A DNA stretch of 64,000 nucleotides from Polydrusus tereticollis (lineage: Eukaryota > Arthropoda > Insecta > Coleoptera > Curculionidae): the NCBI GenBank assembly GCA_963920685.1, contig OY987335.1, positions 38,282,445-38,346,444 on the forward strand, given 5' to 3'. The position numbers and the translations under genes are program-made. Below the pieces are notes generated by a model that saw only the letters and a list, made by a program, of their open reading frames with translations, had not been told where the DNA came from and made no database searches. Positions 9,502 to 21,859 of this stretch are shown here, piece by piece. How positions within the stretch are numbered: the first letter of the stretch is position 1; each line of letters starts with the position of its first letter.

Positions 9502-11746
9502 CAGGGTGTCCAGTTTTCGTGTTTTCATATACCAACTTCTTTACTATAAAAGATAGAAAGATGGGGTTTGAGGCTTACTATTCTATTATTTTATAAAACT
9601 TTCATTGTCCCAAACGAAATTTTCATACCCCTTTCAGTTTCTGATATACAGGGCAATTTTAAAAATTTGTCATTTTTGACGCTCCATATATCTTGATTAT
9701 TTGATAACTTATCGGTAAGGTAAAAATGGGATATTATACAGTTTTTTATGTAGAATTCAGTGGCGTAGTTAGTTTTTTCTAAATAGTTTTGTTTTTGAGT
9801 TATGACCCAAACATGTTTTTTATGAAATAGGACACCCTATATAATATTGGCTTGCTTTATGCCTCTTTCTAAGAGCTTTTCAAAATGATATAATAGTTTA
9901 TATTTATTTCTTTTAGAAAGGGATAATTTTAACATTTTTTGTCATGGTCAATCACGGATAGCCATGACAGAAAACCAAATTCTGTAAATGCGCCATTACG
10001 GATAGTTGTCAAATATTACTGGTATCTGTTTGATTTTGTAAGTTTATTTTTTATTTCTGTGAAAAGTTCAACATAGCACAAAATAATAAATATGAAAATT
10101 ATGAAGAACACGATATGTATATTTGTATTATCCAAGCTAATGAAGACGCGAACGCAGCCTCGAAGCTGTATATTAATAGGTCACTTTTAAAATCATTTGT
10201 TAGGCACCATTAATATTCATAATAAAAATAAAAAAGTTTTAGTCATTATTTGTTATCTAGCTCTTTGTTACATATTTAAATTTTTCGTAGATATCCAGAA
10301 AGACAACAACATGATAAAAGAATATTTCAAAAAATCCAAGCCAATCTCATGAAGCACGGATCTTCTAAAAAATCAAGGCCTAATTTTTACAATAAGAAAG
10401 ACATGGAAGAAGAAATAAATGTTTTGGCCACTGTGACGGTACAACCATCCTTATCATGCAGAAAAGTGTATGATGAAGTTGGGATTAAAAAATGAAGAAC
10501 GTAGTTAATACCTACTAAATAAATATAAATTTAAATCATACAAATGCCATCGCGTCCAACATTTGCATCCCGGTGACGCAGAACGTAGGATAGTTTTTGT
10601 TTGCAACTGGTACCTACAAATGTTGCAGGAGAATGCAAATTTTGAATGAAGGGTGGTATGGTTAGACGAGTCTTATTTTGCGAGTTCTGGTATCTTAAAC
10701 CGAAACAATTCAAGGTACTGGTCCCAAAAGAACCAACACGTAATATTTTCAGGGGAACGTCAAGGTCGGTTTGGATTTAGCGTGTCATAATTTAGTTTTG
10801 GCACTAAAATTAAGTATTTTATGTATGAAGGAACTTTTAACCGAAAATAGACACCTAGATTTAATTCTCATATAGTGAGAGAATATTTAGAAACCACATT
10901 TCCCGATAAATATATTGGTACCAATGGACCTATCAGGTGGCCTCCAAGATCACCTGATCTTTCTGTGTTGAATTTCTTTCTATGGGGGTATATAGAAAAT
11001 CAGTTATAATAATAAATAATAGTATAAGAGACAATACCACAATATGTATTAACTTCGAGAAGCTACCCATCAAACATTTAGGCTTTTGCAGGGAAGGCAA
11101 AGTATTTTATTAAATACATTGCGAAGAATCGAAACGGTGTGTCGAAAGTGTTTAGAACACAACGGAGCCTAATTCGAGCAATTCTTGTAATTTAATAAAA
11201 TAATATATTATTTGTTGTATTGTAGGTTTAAAGTTATGTAATAATACAAAGTTATATAATAGAAATAATGTTGTTAATTTTGTTTTTTATTTGCGGGTAT
11301 AGCCTTCTATACGAAAAAAGATTAATTTTACGAAAAATGTTAAAATTATCCCTTTTAAAAAAAATAATAGGGACTATTATATATTTTTGGAAAGCTCTTG
11401 AAAAGAGGGATAAGAGAAGGAAATAATATGTAGGGTGTCCCTTTTCAAAAAACACAAATTTGGGTCATAACTCAAAAACAAAACTATTTAGAAAAATACT
11501 AACTACGCCACTGAATTCTACATAAAAAACTGTATAATATCCTATTTTTAACTTATTGATAAGTTATCAAATAATCGAGATACAGAGGAGCGTCAAAAAT
11601 GGCAAATTTTGTCAAAAACTGAGAGGGCTATAAAAATTTCGTTTCAGGCAATGTAACTTTCATAAAATAATAGAACCGTAAACCGCAAACCCTATCTTTC
11701 TTTTTTTTATAATAAGGGAGTTGGTATATGAAAACTAGACACCCTG
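9502..11746 (+). mobile_element. DUF4817-type Tc1/mariner-like element, about 2.25 kb, long TIRs
   Basis: Ends CAGGGTGTCCAGTTTTCGTG (9502) and its imperfect reverse complement at 11727-11746, each next to TA, the target duplication of the Tc1/mariner superfamily. The inverted match continues about 460 bp on both sides (shared blocks include the passage with GAATTCAGTGGCGTAGTTAG at about 9753 and its counterpart near 11500). The transposase lies between the arms on the plus strand. Confidence 0.85.
10092..11192 (+). pseudogene. DUF4817 transposase, degraded
   Basis: First part YEEHDMYICIIQANEDANAA, then a likely intron (GT at about 10182 to TAG before 10291), then YPERQQHDKRIFQKIQANLM, the rest of the N-terminal HTH. 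The catalytic domain survives as WLDESYFASSGILNRNN (first Asp), GERQGRFGFSV and WPPRSPDLSVLNFFLWGY, where the third catalytic Asp is Asn. The C-terminal ETVCRKCLEHNGA matches the tail of other copies. Stops and frameshifts are numerous. No clear start codon in frame. Confidence 0.75.
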
Positions 11747-11748
11747 TA

Positions 11749-12826
11749 CAATGTACAATCCAATTTACTTAATACATACAATATTAATGCGATTATCGGT
11801 GAAATGAAAAATTAAGCCAATATTTCGTGAGCAAATTGTCTAAGGTAATGAAAGCCTTTCAGGAACTTTCCCTAATTTAATACCATAATAGCATTCAAAA
11901 ACATAATGCATTACAAGGCATGAAGATCATGTGTAATTTAAAATAATTTTAAATTAAATATTTATCTAAAAATATTTTCTATAAATTACTAGATCGCGTC
12001 AAATATGATGCGCCACCTTGTATAGCATTCACTGAGCACACATTCCCTGCTATCGTCTTCCAGACTAAAGTATATAAAATAAATACCAAGTGTTCAAATC
12101 TGCTATCAATAAATCATTGCAATGGTATTGTTTGCAATAAAAATGGGTTGTTAGAGTCGGCAACGTCGCAAAGCAAGGGGCCGTGCGCCCGGCCGATCCA
12201 GCTGAAAACCGGCAGCCGACGTTAGCGCTCGATGCAGCAGCCCTGCTGGATTTTGATTCTTGCTTGGCCCTTCTACATGTTTGAGACAAAACGCTAATGA
12301 GACATTGGCTCTCTTTAATCCAACATAGACCCTTGAAACCCCACTCGCAAAAATAATATGCTAAAACACTCAAAAAAACTTAATTTCTTTTTTTGAAATT
12401 AAAAAAAATAATAGCACTTGTTCAATAACAATACGAACAAGTACAGTGCACCCAGACACCATCTTTACATATCCGAATTTTGTTTTTGATTTTCCGCCAA
12501 AAAAATTTTCTTAATGAACAAGTTAAATAAGATTGGTTAAGGGTGGTTAAAAAAATTAAATGTCTATAATTTCGTGCATTAAGGTACAGAACTGTCTTTG
12601 GCTTAATATTAAAGCCAGGAATTATAGAAATACAATATTTTACAAAGCGTTAAATATTCAATCGAGATTTTTATTTTTTAAATAAATACGTACATCGAAA
12701 CATCAAGAGTAAAAGGCATTATCAAAAAAAAATGCAACGTTTCTGTCGTATTATCGACACTATGTATACCTGATAATATTCCTTTGGTAGTATGGTTTAA
12801 CCAAACTTAATTGAAACAACATAGTA
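11749..12826. other. No gene recognised; GC-rich patch
   Basis: Mostly AT-rich. A patch at about 12150-12265 is clearly GC-richer than its surroundings and lies within an open minus-strand frame (12065-12373, 102 codons) rich in Ser, Ala, Arg and Cys without a recognisable domain. The phrase GATGCGCCACCTTGTATA near 12008 resembles the end of a DNA transposon. Nothing firm can be said. Confidence 0.3.
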
Positions 12827-14250
12827 CAGGGTGTTCATTTTTTGATGTAATTGCAGCATCTCGGTAACTAGTAAAGATAGAGACTTGCGGGTTTACATTA
12901 CTGCGCTATCTTTTCGTGAAATAAAAGATGCCGCAAACAAAAATGTCACAGCTTTCTTAGTTTTTAAGCTACAGTGTGTTTTCGAAAATGTTTGCTTTTT
13001 GACCACCCCTTGCATTTCGGTTATCCATTAACTTATAAAGAAATTGAAAACTGTTTCTAAGAGAGTTTTTAAGTAGAATTCAGTGTCGTGCTTACTTTTT
13101 TTTCTGGGAGTCTCACTTTTCGAGATTTAAAGCAAACATACGATTTTTTTAAATGGGACTTCTCTTATTTGATTGGGCTATTTTTAATCTTTTTAAAAAT
13201 ATATAATAGTTCGTAGTTATTATTAACAATAAACGCACAATACGAAAAATTTAGAAAATTAGGGTTGCATACTGTATAGGCTATGGAACCATTGAAACAA
13301 ACAAAAGAATATCTATCTGGCATGTCTATTTGTCAAAATGTATAAGCAAATATAACGTTCTGTTAAAATACGTGTCATCATTTCACCAAATTTTGAGAAA
13401 TACGACATGTTAGTTTGCTTTATAGAGTGCCATGAGAATAGGTAAGTTTACAATTTTGTAATCTAAATATATAACTTATAGAGTTCTTACTTTCATAGAT
13501 ATCCAGAGAGAAGGTAGCCCAATCAAGTAAAATTTTTTAATGTAAAAATTAATTTAATTAAGAATCGATCATTTATAAAGCCAAGACCTCAATCATATAT
13601 GATAAAGAAAATCGCGAAAGGAACGAAATGAACGTTATGACTTTTGTAGAGGCACTAGAAAATCTTGCAAAGTCATAGAAAAAGATCTCCTATGACGTGA
13701 ACATTGTGCACCCTTTACGTATTGGGAATGCTGTGCGATGACTTCTTAGTAACAGTAATGACATATTCTTTTGATTCAATGGTTTCACAGCCTAATACCC
13801 TAATTTTCTAAATGTTTCGTTTTGTGCGTTTATTGTTAATAATACCTATCAACTATTATATATTTTTGGAAAACTTAAAAGTAGCCCAATCAAATCGGCA
13901 AAAAAAATATACAGGGTGTCCCATTTAAAAAATCATATGTTTGCTTTAAAATGTCGAAATGTAAGTCTCCCAGAAAAAAAGTAAGTACGCCACTGAATTC
14001 TCCTTAGAAAACTCTCCGGGAAACAGCTTTCAATTTTTTAATAAGTTAAAGGGTAACCGAAATACAGGGGGTGGTCAAAATGCAAACATTTTCGAAAACA
14101 CACTGTAGCTTAAAAATTAAGAAAGCTGTGACATTTTTGTTTGCGGCATCTTTTATTTCACGAAAACATAGCGCAGTAATGTAAACCCGCAAGTCTCTAT
14201 CTTTACTAGTTACCGAGATGCTGCAATTACATCGAAAAATGGACACCTAG
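12827..14250 (+). mobile_element. DUF4817-family deletion derivative, 1.4 kb
   Basis: TA-flanked inverted ends, CAGGGTGTTCATTTTTTGAT at the left and the counterpart of CTAGGTGTCCATTTTTCGAT at the right. The arms match for about 430 bp (for example CTAGTAAAGATAGAGACTTG near 12869 and its complement near 14200). The roughly 550-bp core keeps only a scrap of the HTH (ATATCCAGAGAGAAGG near 13498, comparable to the YPER block of the 9.5 kb copy). It is too short to encode a transposase and would need one supplied in trans. Confidence 0.75.
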
Positions 14251-14479
14251 TACAGTCGGCGAAATTGTTCCTGCAAACAATCAAAACAGTCGGCATTTTG
14301 ACTTCTTCGCAAAAGATAGAAGAGCGGCATTTTTACTAGTCCATTTGCCGGAAATGTTCAAAGAATGTTTTTAATTCAAAGTCAGGTGGATTTCTATTAT
14401 TGCACGGGATTATTTCCAAAAACCAATCTTTTATAAAGTGGTCCTCAGCTATACCAAACAGGATACCTCATTTTAGGTA

Positions 14480-15730
14480 AAATCCCCATAATCTGTGTTG
14501 CTTGTTTAGGCCTAACTCAAAAGCATTAGACACACCCATGCGCTATCTTTTTGCCAAATTTCTACCACGCATATCCCAATAAGATTCCTTAATGGAAGCG
14601 AGAAGCATTTGTGGACCTGCATGCAGTAGCTTATCATGCTCATTGGAAAACAGTAACTTTGTAAACTGATGATAAACAGACAATATTTCATAGTGTTTCT
14701 TATCAAGATCCAATTTGGGCAACTAAATTTTACCCTGACAGAACTATCTGGTGCAAGAAAGCGGTTTAAGCAAACTGAAGAACCCACAACCAACAAATCA
14801 ACGGAATCATTTATTTCCTGCATACTCAGAGGACCTAGAGAGTAAATCTGCATGACAGGATTTCATGTGATTCCAATAATTTATATCAGTAAGTTGACTG
14901 AATTTGGGCCACTCGATTAACAACAACATATATTTGGGGTACCTAGTTAACAACCAGCTCAAAACGAATGCTGAGTTAAACCACAAATACACTTTTGAAA
15001 TATTTAAATTCCAGGAATTGTTTAGTTTATAACATACTAATTGTGATAAAACTGAGGTACCAAAGAGTTTTAAGCGTGTTGAAATGAAGCGACTTTTGTC
15101 TTTAAGCGGACTATAACTTGGTTTTTATCGTTGATAATCCTTGGGTAAGCTACTGTACCATAAGCTTTAATAGACACATCGCAAAAACCATGAAGTTGAT
15201 TTTTCACCCTAACTGTCGCGGAATGCAACGACAAGGACTAGGCGGATAATACATTTTGAATATATCTCACAGGACAGTATACTTACTAACTTTTGCAGAC
15301 ATATTTGGGGAGACGTGAAACCAATAAACATCATCATGAAATGACCAATACAGTCCCAAAGTTTTATTTTCATATGCCCAAACTCATCTCTTTTGGTTGT
15401 TTCAGAAGAGATCTTTTTACATTTTTTATCTTCTTCTAAAGCAAAGTTCAGAATTTTGATATTTGCGACGGAATCTCAAGAGTCAACACAAAATTACACC
15501 GTACCGATTAAATCACATAATATAAACTTCCCGGCATACAACCACCGACAACCCGTCTAACTCTGGTTCTTGCAACAAAGACAAACTGTCACCTAATCTT
15601 ATCTGACCAATACATAAATGATTGTAAAAGATGTAAATTTTCAAAAAAACAATATATTGGCTCAGTATTTGAAAAACTAGGATCCGCCAGTTTTAAATTG
15701 TTTGGAATAGTAAGACCGTAAGAAAAGTCC
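14480..15730 (-). pseudogene. BEL/Pao LTR retrotransposon pol relic
   Basis: Three pol regions lie on the minus strand in the proper order. At 15730-15540 is a protease-like segment (LKLADPSFSNTEPI, later RVVGGCMPG). At 15250-15060 is an RNase H-like segment, QLHGFCDASIKAYGTVAYLR. At 14700-14490 is the integrase zinc-binding region, HDKLLHAGPQMLLASIKESY followed by WDMRGRNLAK and an IMGILPKMRYP block. These motifs are characteristic of BEL/Pao. The RT is missing and frames shift often. No LTR was found. Confidence 0.65.
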
Positions 15731-16029
15731 GGTTCTTCTGGTTAAATCCAGTACTCTTCTTCCCAGTTTTTTATGTCGGAGACTACCCCATGTTGAATTA
15801 CTCCAAATATGTACCGTAAAACGGTGCAACTTGGTCACCCTGGGGTAACTTGGTCATTTGTGACGTAATATTTGTTTTTTTTTTTAATTTCTTCCCTTCC
15901 CTTTATTTTTTTAAGATTTTCACATGGCTTGTCTTTGTTTTAGATAATTACTAACTAAAAAGGGTTAGAAAATATGAAAGGACCCCAGGGTCCAAATCTT
16001 ACCAGGCTTACACTAAAATCTCGAAAAAG

Positions 16030-17085
16030 CCATGGAGGCTGTTAGAAGCGGAATGTCAAAAAAACAGCCGCCCAAACCTATCAGATACTCCGAACAACAT
16101 TAGCCAGGAAGATGCTTGGTAATAATCTGGCACCAGTAGGACGTCCAAGAGTTCTTTCCAGCGAAGAGAATGCTACTATTGCTGCAACACTTGGAGTGGT
16201 CGCAACTTGGGGTTTCCCTTTAACCCGGCTGGATGTACGGACTGTAATTGCAAAATACATTGAGAAATAGGGTAAGGTAGTGCCGGTCTTCAAAGGTAAT
16301 ATCCCAGGGAAAGATTTTCTTAAATCATTTGTCAATAGAAACAACCTTTCCATACGTCTTGCGCCAAATATAAAAAGGTCCAGAGCCTCCGTTGACCGTG
16401 AATATATTGTAAACCTTTTTACTAATATTAATAAAACTTTAAATGATGCTGACGATTATGATATTTACAATTATGACGAAACGAATATAACAGATGATCC
16501 TGGGGCAAAGAAGGTGGGTGTCCCCAGAAATTCTAAAAGGGTGGAGAGAGTTCAGAACCACTCTCGCACATCCATTAGTATTATGATGTGCGGAAATGCA
16601 GAAGGTAATTTATTGCCACCTATGGTCGTATATAAGGTAGGGAATTTGTATAAGAGCTGAACTGAGGGCGGACCCCCGGGAACCAAATATGCCAGCAGCC
16701 CCTCTGGATAGTTCGATATGAACCTGTTTGAGACATGGTATTTAAACATTCTCCTTCCTCATATATTGAAAACGCGAAAACGCGAAAACCTGGCGCTAAA
16801 ACTATTCTTGTTGGCGATAATCTCGCCAGCCACTTTTCGCCGCTGGTAATAAAATCATGTAAAGAAAACAATGTTTACATAACTCTATTTCCAGCAAATG
16901 CCACCCATCGTATGCAGCCACTTGACGTGGCTGTGTTTGGGCCTATGAAGAAATGTTGGAGGGTAATTTTAGACAAATGGAGAAAAGAATCCCGCTACCC
17001 AGGAAACCTTTCTAAGGAGCAATTTCCAACTTTGCTGTCTAGGCATATCCGAAACTGTAAAACAAAATTTAATATCGGGATTTAG
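16030..17085 (+). pseudogene. Pogo-like DDE_1 transposase
   Basis: N-terminal HTH from MEAVRSGMSKKQ through TLARKMLGNNLAPVGRPRVL in shifting frames. After a stop near 16268 the frame gives PVFKGNIPGKDFLKSFVNRN. The catalytic core has IYNYDETNITDDPG (first Asp), a stop-rich stretch at 16660-16715, TILVGDNLASHFS (second Asp) and MQPLDVAVFGPMK (third Asp). All three acidic residues are kept although the frame is broken at least three times. Family members act in cis at the TIRs to cut and paste at TA. Confidence 0.85.
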
Positions 17086-17477
17086 GGCCACTGGGCTTTA
17101 TCCACCAAACCCTAACGAGGTTTTAAAGAGGATCCCAGATGGACTAACACCAGATGAACAAGGCAATATTAGCAACACTCTTGATGCTTCGTTAATTGAT
17201 CTATTAATTAAGAGAACACAGAGCAATTGGAAGTGAAGAAAAGCCAAAGAGAAAGCGAGGAAAAAAAGTTGAACCCGGTAAAAATTTGGTCATAGACAAA
17301 GCTAATGAAGTTGCTTCTGCAGTGGTGAAACTAGTGTCCCTATCCCTTCATGCTCCGATGAACTTATGGATTCTTTTACAAGTAACGCCTTAGAAAAAGA
17401 TCTTCCAGGATGTTCAGCTTTAGCGAGTCAGAAAAAAAGAAAAAATAAAGCTGTTCCTATCTGTCATAGAAACAAAA

Positions 17478-17684
17478 GTGAAAGACAAAAGAAAAGTGAA
17501 GTGGATTAAGTGCGTTCAGTGCCTTAAATGGATCTATGGCCAGTGCAACAATGGAAGTAAAGACCCTTATTACACGTGCGACTTTTGCGATGATTCAGAA
17601 GGAGAGCCGATAGAATTTCAGGACGATTCTCATCAAGACAAAGATTTTGTGCCAAGTGATTATGTTTCATTTGTTTACTTCTAA
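17478..17684 (+). pseudogene. C-terminal PHD-like zinc tail of the pogo-like transposase
   Basis: Reads KWIKCVQCLKWIYGQCNN and YYTCDFCDDSEGE, a Cys-rich treble pattern common at the C-terminus of insect pogo-like transposases, then an acidic end. It is separated from the main frame by about 400 bp of degraded sequence. The ATG at 17478 is probably internal. Confidence 0.55.
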
Positions 17685-18193
17685 GTGTACTAGCATTATT
17701 GTTTAATGTTTCGTTTATATTTCAAGTTACTTTTTTCTCGACTCTTATTTTAAACAAGAATCTCGCTAAGATTTGTTCATTTTTTTAGTAAATATATATG
17801 TTTCAAGCAAATTTTTATCATTATTCTTAATAATATGTCGAAAAATTAGCTAGTTATCAGATTTAGAACAACAAACTGTATAATAAGATCTACCTATACT
17901 AGTTTTTCAACTAAATTCAGGGTAACATGGCCATGCGAACCGTTTTAAAGTTTTTTCGTTTAAATTTTCAAAGGTGACCAAGTTACCCCAAACCCGGGGC
18001 AACTTGGTCACCCCATATATATATATTTTTTTTTTGAAAATTATATTAAAAAAATAACTTTTATAAATTTTCAACGTCTCTTTAAGTTCTCGCCTGTCCA
18101 AAGAAAAAGAAACAAGCCAAATACTATTATACATAAAACAGATATCCCACAATAAGTCTAAAAAAGGTGACCAAGTTGTCCCGTTTTACGGTA

Positions 18194-19129
18194 TTCTGCG
18201 AGAAACACATCGCAGTTGTAAAGGTTGTATAAAGCGGTTTCCTCATCTTCACCACATAATCTACATTCTATAGCTGCGGCGTGAATACCAATCCTGTGCA
18301 AGTGTTTTTTTTTAAGGGTTGGTGGCCTCTTAATAAGTATATGTGTGTTGTTTTACCTGACTGCGCATCAAGAGCAGTATATCAGTTCTTAATTTCTTTG
18401 AGGGGTTCCCTATTGCAGCTCTTGCGTATATCTGACCAGATGTAGTGCTCCAGCCGTTCAATTGTTGTTGTAGGGGTCATCTGTTCTATGCTGTCTTTAC
18501 ACCTGTTTGGACACGCCTAGTGCGGGTACAGGACCCCTAAATTTCTGAGCAGCTCCATTTCTAACTAGTTTGTCTATCTTTTCGTACCCTGCTATCCCTG
18601 ACTGACCAGAGACCCGTATGAGTTTGGTTTTGTTGTTTCTGGATGATAAGTCTTTCAGGTCGTGCAGGCACTCCATCGCGATTTTCGATGTGAATTGATC
18701 GAGATTTAGAGCCTAAACTTGGCTATCTGACAGAATTTATATATTTTGGTTGTGGTAGCCCCGTTCTATGTATATTCAGTTGGATACCTGCTTGTATTGC
18801 ATGAATTTTGGCCTGGCATACTGTGATGTGGAGGATGCTGGTTTTCATTCTTGATCTTTCTCAAATATTCCAGCACCCACTTCATCTGCCGTTTTTGACT
18901 CATCAGTGTACAATACTAAGTATTCGGATAGTGAAGGAGGCCTTCCGTCCTTTCAAAGACCAGGGTTGCTGTTGATGCTAAATGAGCTTTTAAAAATTAT
19001 AAATCGTTTTCATGTGGTCTGTATGCATTGCCAAGACATTATCATTTACAATGTCCGCTGCTCTTCACAGCGGGTTGTTTCAATTTCCCAGTAGTTTTCA
19101 TCCGATAAGCGCTGTTGCTGGCTTTTATG
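18194..19129 (-). pseudogene. LINE RNase H domain and C-terminus
   Basis: Minus strand, upstream end first: SSGHC and YRMKTTGKLKQ near 19100, then LYTDESKTADEVGAGIF near 18900, ILSDSQ near 18740, CLHDLKDLSSRN and RVSGQSGIAGYEKIDKLVRN near 18600. This is an RNase H fold with the DES, SDSQ and GHSGIxGNExAD-like elements in order (the last is GQSGIAGYEKID). A CRLCGEDEETALYNLYNC zinc tail lies near 18240. It is cut at 18193 by the pogo-like element and at 19130 by a DUF4817 element. Confidence 0.75.
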
Positions 19130-19131
19130 TA

Positions 19132-21855
19132 CCGGGTGTCCTACTAAGAATGGCTGTCGGCCGTATCTCAGAAAGTGTTAGTCGTATGGCTTGCGGAAAA
19201 AAAAATATATTGGGTAAAGTGGTCATGAGAAATTGCTGGAAATTATTTTCAAGTTTCTCAGACTGGCGCTAGAGGGCGCAACAGTAACGGTAAATATGAA
19301 TCACGAAGTTTCCTCAAAAGTCGCCTAGTTAAGGTATCCCGAAAGTAACATTTTTGTATATTTCGAAGATTTATTAATAAAATTCACCTATAGAACGTGT
19401 TCGTCCCTTTCCAAATAAAGTGGTGGGGAAAGGCTGAACATTATTTGTAATAAATGCTGATAACTCCGGTCTGGCTTAACATAATTTAGTAAACTTAGTT
19501 TTGTTAAAACGGGCTTTTCTCACTCTATATATCAACTAACCTGAACTAACCTGAACTACTGCAATATGTGTTTTACACTAGGCGCTAGGGGGCGCTGTCT
19601 TCCAACTTCACCTGATTACAAGGATGATTAATAGTCTAAGAAGTCAGCGAAAACCGTAAGTTAATATCTATTTTCAATCCAGAGATATCAACAACAATAA
19701 TCATAATTACGGAACATTATGATTTTATTTTCAACTTGCCATTGTAAAGGTTTTTTTAAGAGTCAAATAGGCTTTGGAAAAACAAAATATGAAGGTACGT
19801 ATGTTTCAAGCAAATATATCGTTACAACAATAATGCTCAGTGGCGCCCTAAATATTCAAATTGTCGCCCATCGTTCTGTATACACGACTCCAATCTCTCC
19901 CTGGTTGATAATACTGCAGTTTCCACCTCTGCCATAGGGATACGGCGGCTGCTGTCCATTATCCTTTCTATCATGTTTTTCCTTGTGGTGGGTCTGGTAA
20001 CGAAAACAAGATCCTTCAATCTCCCCCATAGATAAAAATCTAGGCATGTTAAGTCAGGTGATCTAAAATAGAAATTACCACTTTCATTAACAGTATCACA
20101 AAATATCCTATAATATTACCTGGCAGGCCACGGAAATATACTTCCTCTTCCTCTCCACCTTGCAGGAAATGTGTCGTCAAGAAATTGACGAACGTTTGCC
20201 GCAAAATGTGCAGGACATCCATCGTGTTGGAAAACCATAGTTCTGCGAATATCGACAGAGAAGAATTGGGAGTTCGTAATTTAAAAAATGTAAATATCTT
20301 TTCCCAGTAAGCGACTCATTAAATACAAACGGTCCAATTATTCTGCCACCCAAGATGCCGCATCAGACATTGACACTCCATCTTCCTTAATGCTGCACCT
20401 CCCGCATCCAATGGGGATTATTCCGCGACTAATAATGCATATTATGGCGGTTTACTCCTCCATTACTATGGAAAGTAGCTTCGTCAGCCCACAAAATTCT
20501 GGAGAGGAGATTTCTATCTTCCAATATCATATTGAGCAACCAATAGCAATGATCCAATCTTCTATCATAATCTTGCGGTGTCAAAGCCTGGTGGAGCATA
20601 ATATGGTGGGGATGTAGCCTAAAGAAAAACAAAATACTTAGGTATTACATTGACTTAAAAACTATTAAGAGAAATATTGGCATTATTCTAAACTATTTAA
20701 GAGTTATAACATATAGATATAATTACTTACCTTTCTTCTAATAAAATCCTATGCACAGTAGAGCGAGTAACGCCCAAGTATCTAACAATTAATCTAATAC
20801 TAATTTGTGGATTAAATTCCACATATGCCAAAACATTTACAATGTTTTCCTTGGTTCGACCTCGGCGGCGTCTGCGATATACAGGGCGACGAATACTTCC
20901 AGTAGTACAAAAACGGCTAGCTAATCGATTAAACATTCTACTGTCGTATCGGCGCCTTTGAGGGTATCGTACAGCGTACTGCGCAAACCCGTTCAGCAAT
21001 TTTTGCATTTCCCAAACATTCATTATACACCGCAATGATGTCAACCGCTTCTTCAAGTAACAGAGGCATTTTGAAAATCAAATACGACACAACACTGTTG
21101 GCACGACAAAAATTTTGACGTAATAATGAAAGGTTACACGTGTGCACAGTTTCAATTCATATTTTGTTTCTCCAAGGCCTATTTGACTTTTAAAAAAACC
21201 TTTACAATGGCAACTTGAAAATAAAAACATAATGTTCCGTAATTATGATTATTGTTGTTAATATCTCCGGATTGAAAATAGATACTAACTTGCGGTTTCC
21301 GCTGACTTCGACTTTTAATCATCCTTGTAATCAGGTAAAATTAAATATACTATTATATTTACAATTATGGAAAAAACGCGCAATTTTTGTGAAGTTGTAA
21401 GACTGCGCCCCCTAGCGCCTAGTGTAAGACACATATTGCCGTAGTTCATAAGATGATATATAGAGTGGAAAAGCCCTTTTTAACAAAACTAAGTTTACTA
21501 AATTATGTTAAGCCAGACCGGAGTTATCAGCATTTATTACAAATAATGTTCAACCTTCCCACCACCACTTTATTTGAAAAGTGACGAACACGTTCTATAG
21601 GTGAATTTTATTATTAAATCTTCGAAATATACAAAAATGTTATTTTCGGGATACCTTAACTAGGCGACTTTTGAGGGAACTTCGTGATTCATATTTGCCG
21701 TTACTGTTGCGCCCTCTAGCGCCAGTCTGAGAAACTTGAAAATAATTTCCAGCAATTTCTTATGACCACTTTACCTCATATATTTTTTTTCCGCAAGCCA
21801 TACGACTAACACTTTCTGAGATACGGCCGACCGCCATTCTTAGTGGGACACCCGT
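19132..21855 (-). mobile_element. DUF4817-type Tc1/mariner-like element, 2.7 kb, about 0.65 kb TIRs
   Basis: Left end CCGGGTGTCCTACTAAGAAT after TA (19130-19131) and right end matching ACGGGTGTCCCACTAAGAAT before TA (21856-21857). The arms run from 19132 to about 19790 and 21200 to 21855 with high similarity, including ATTATTGTTGTTAATATC-like and GCGCCCTCTAGCGCC-like blocks. It lies inside the LINE RNase H relic and directly abuts the next DUF4817 element. Confidence 0.9.
19837..21069 (-). pseudogene. DUF4817 transposase with two introns
   Basis: ATG at 21069 (MPLLLEEAVDIIAVYNECLG), a frameshift near 20990, then AVRYPQRRRYDSRMFNRLA and RRRRRGRTKENIVNVLAYVE. Exon 1 ends near 20730 with a GTAAGT donor; exon 2 resumes after TTTCTTTAG near 20620. 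Exon 2 holds ILWADEATFHSNGGVNRHN (first Asp), VNVWCGILGGRIIGPFVF and QHDGCPAHFAANV (second Asp). A 68-bp GT-AG intron (about 20060-20127) splits WPAR from SPDLTCLDFYLWGRL (third Asp). Forty-one residues separate the last two Asp. C-terminus ends IQNDGRQFEYLGRH. One or two frameshifts make it a pseudogene, but it is among the best copies. Confidence 0.85.
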
Positions 21856-21859
21856 TATA

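Larger units (their letters stand above)
15814..18191 (+). mobile_element. Pogo-like (Tigger-related) DNA transposon, 2.38 kb
   Basis: TA target duplications at 15812-15813 and 18192-18193 border inverted ends beginning CCGTAAAACGG. The TIR continues as GCAACTTGGTCACC at the left and ACAACTTGGTCACC at the right. The repeated GGTCACC/GGTAACTTGG words inside both ends look like transposase binding sites. The transposase is on the plus strand. TIR, TA duplication and DDD transposase are mutually consistent. Confidence 0.9.

Noticed and set aside
12065..12373. 102-codon minus-strand frame in a GC-rich patch
   Set aside because: No recognisable domain, no conserved neighbour, and composition-driven openness is enough to explain it.
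16081..16871. Minus-strand open frames over the pogo-like gene
   Set aside because: Antisense shadows of the transposase read on the plus strand.
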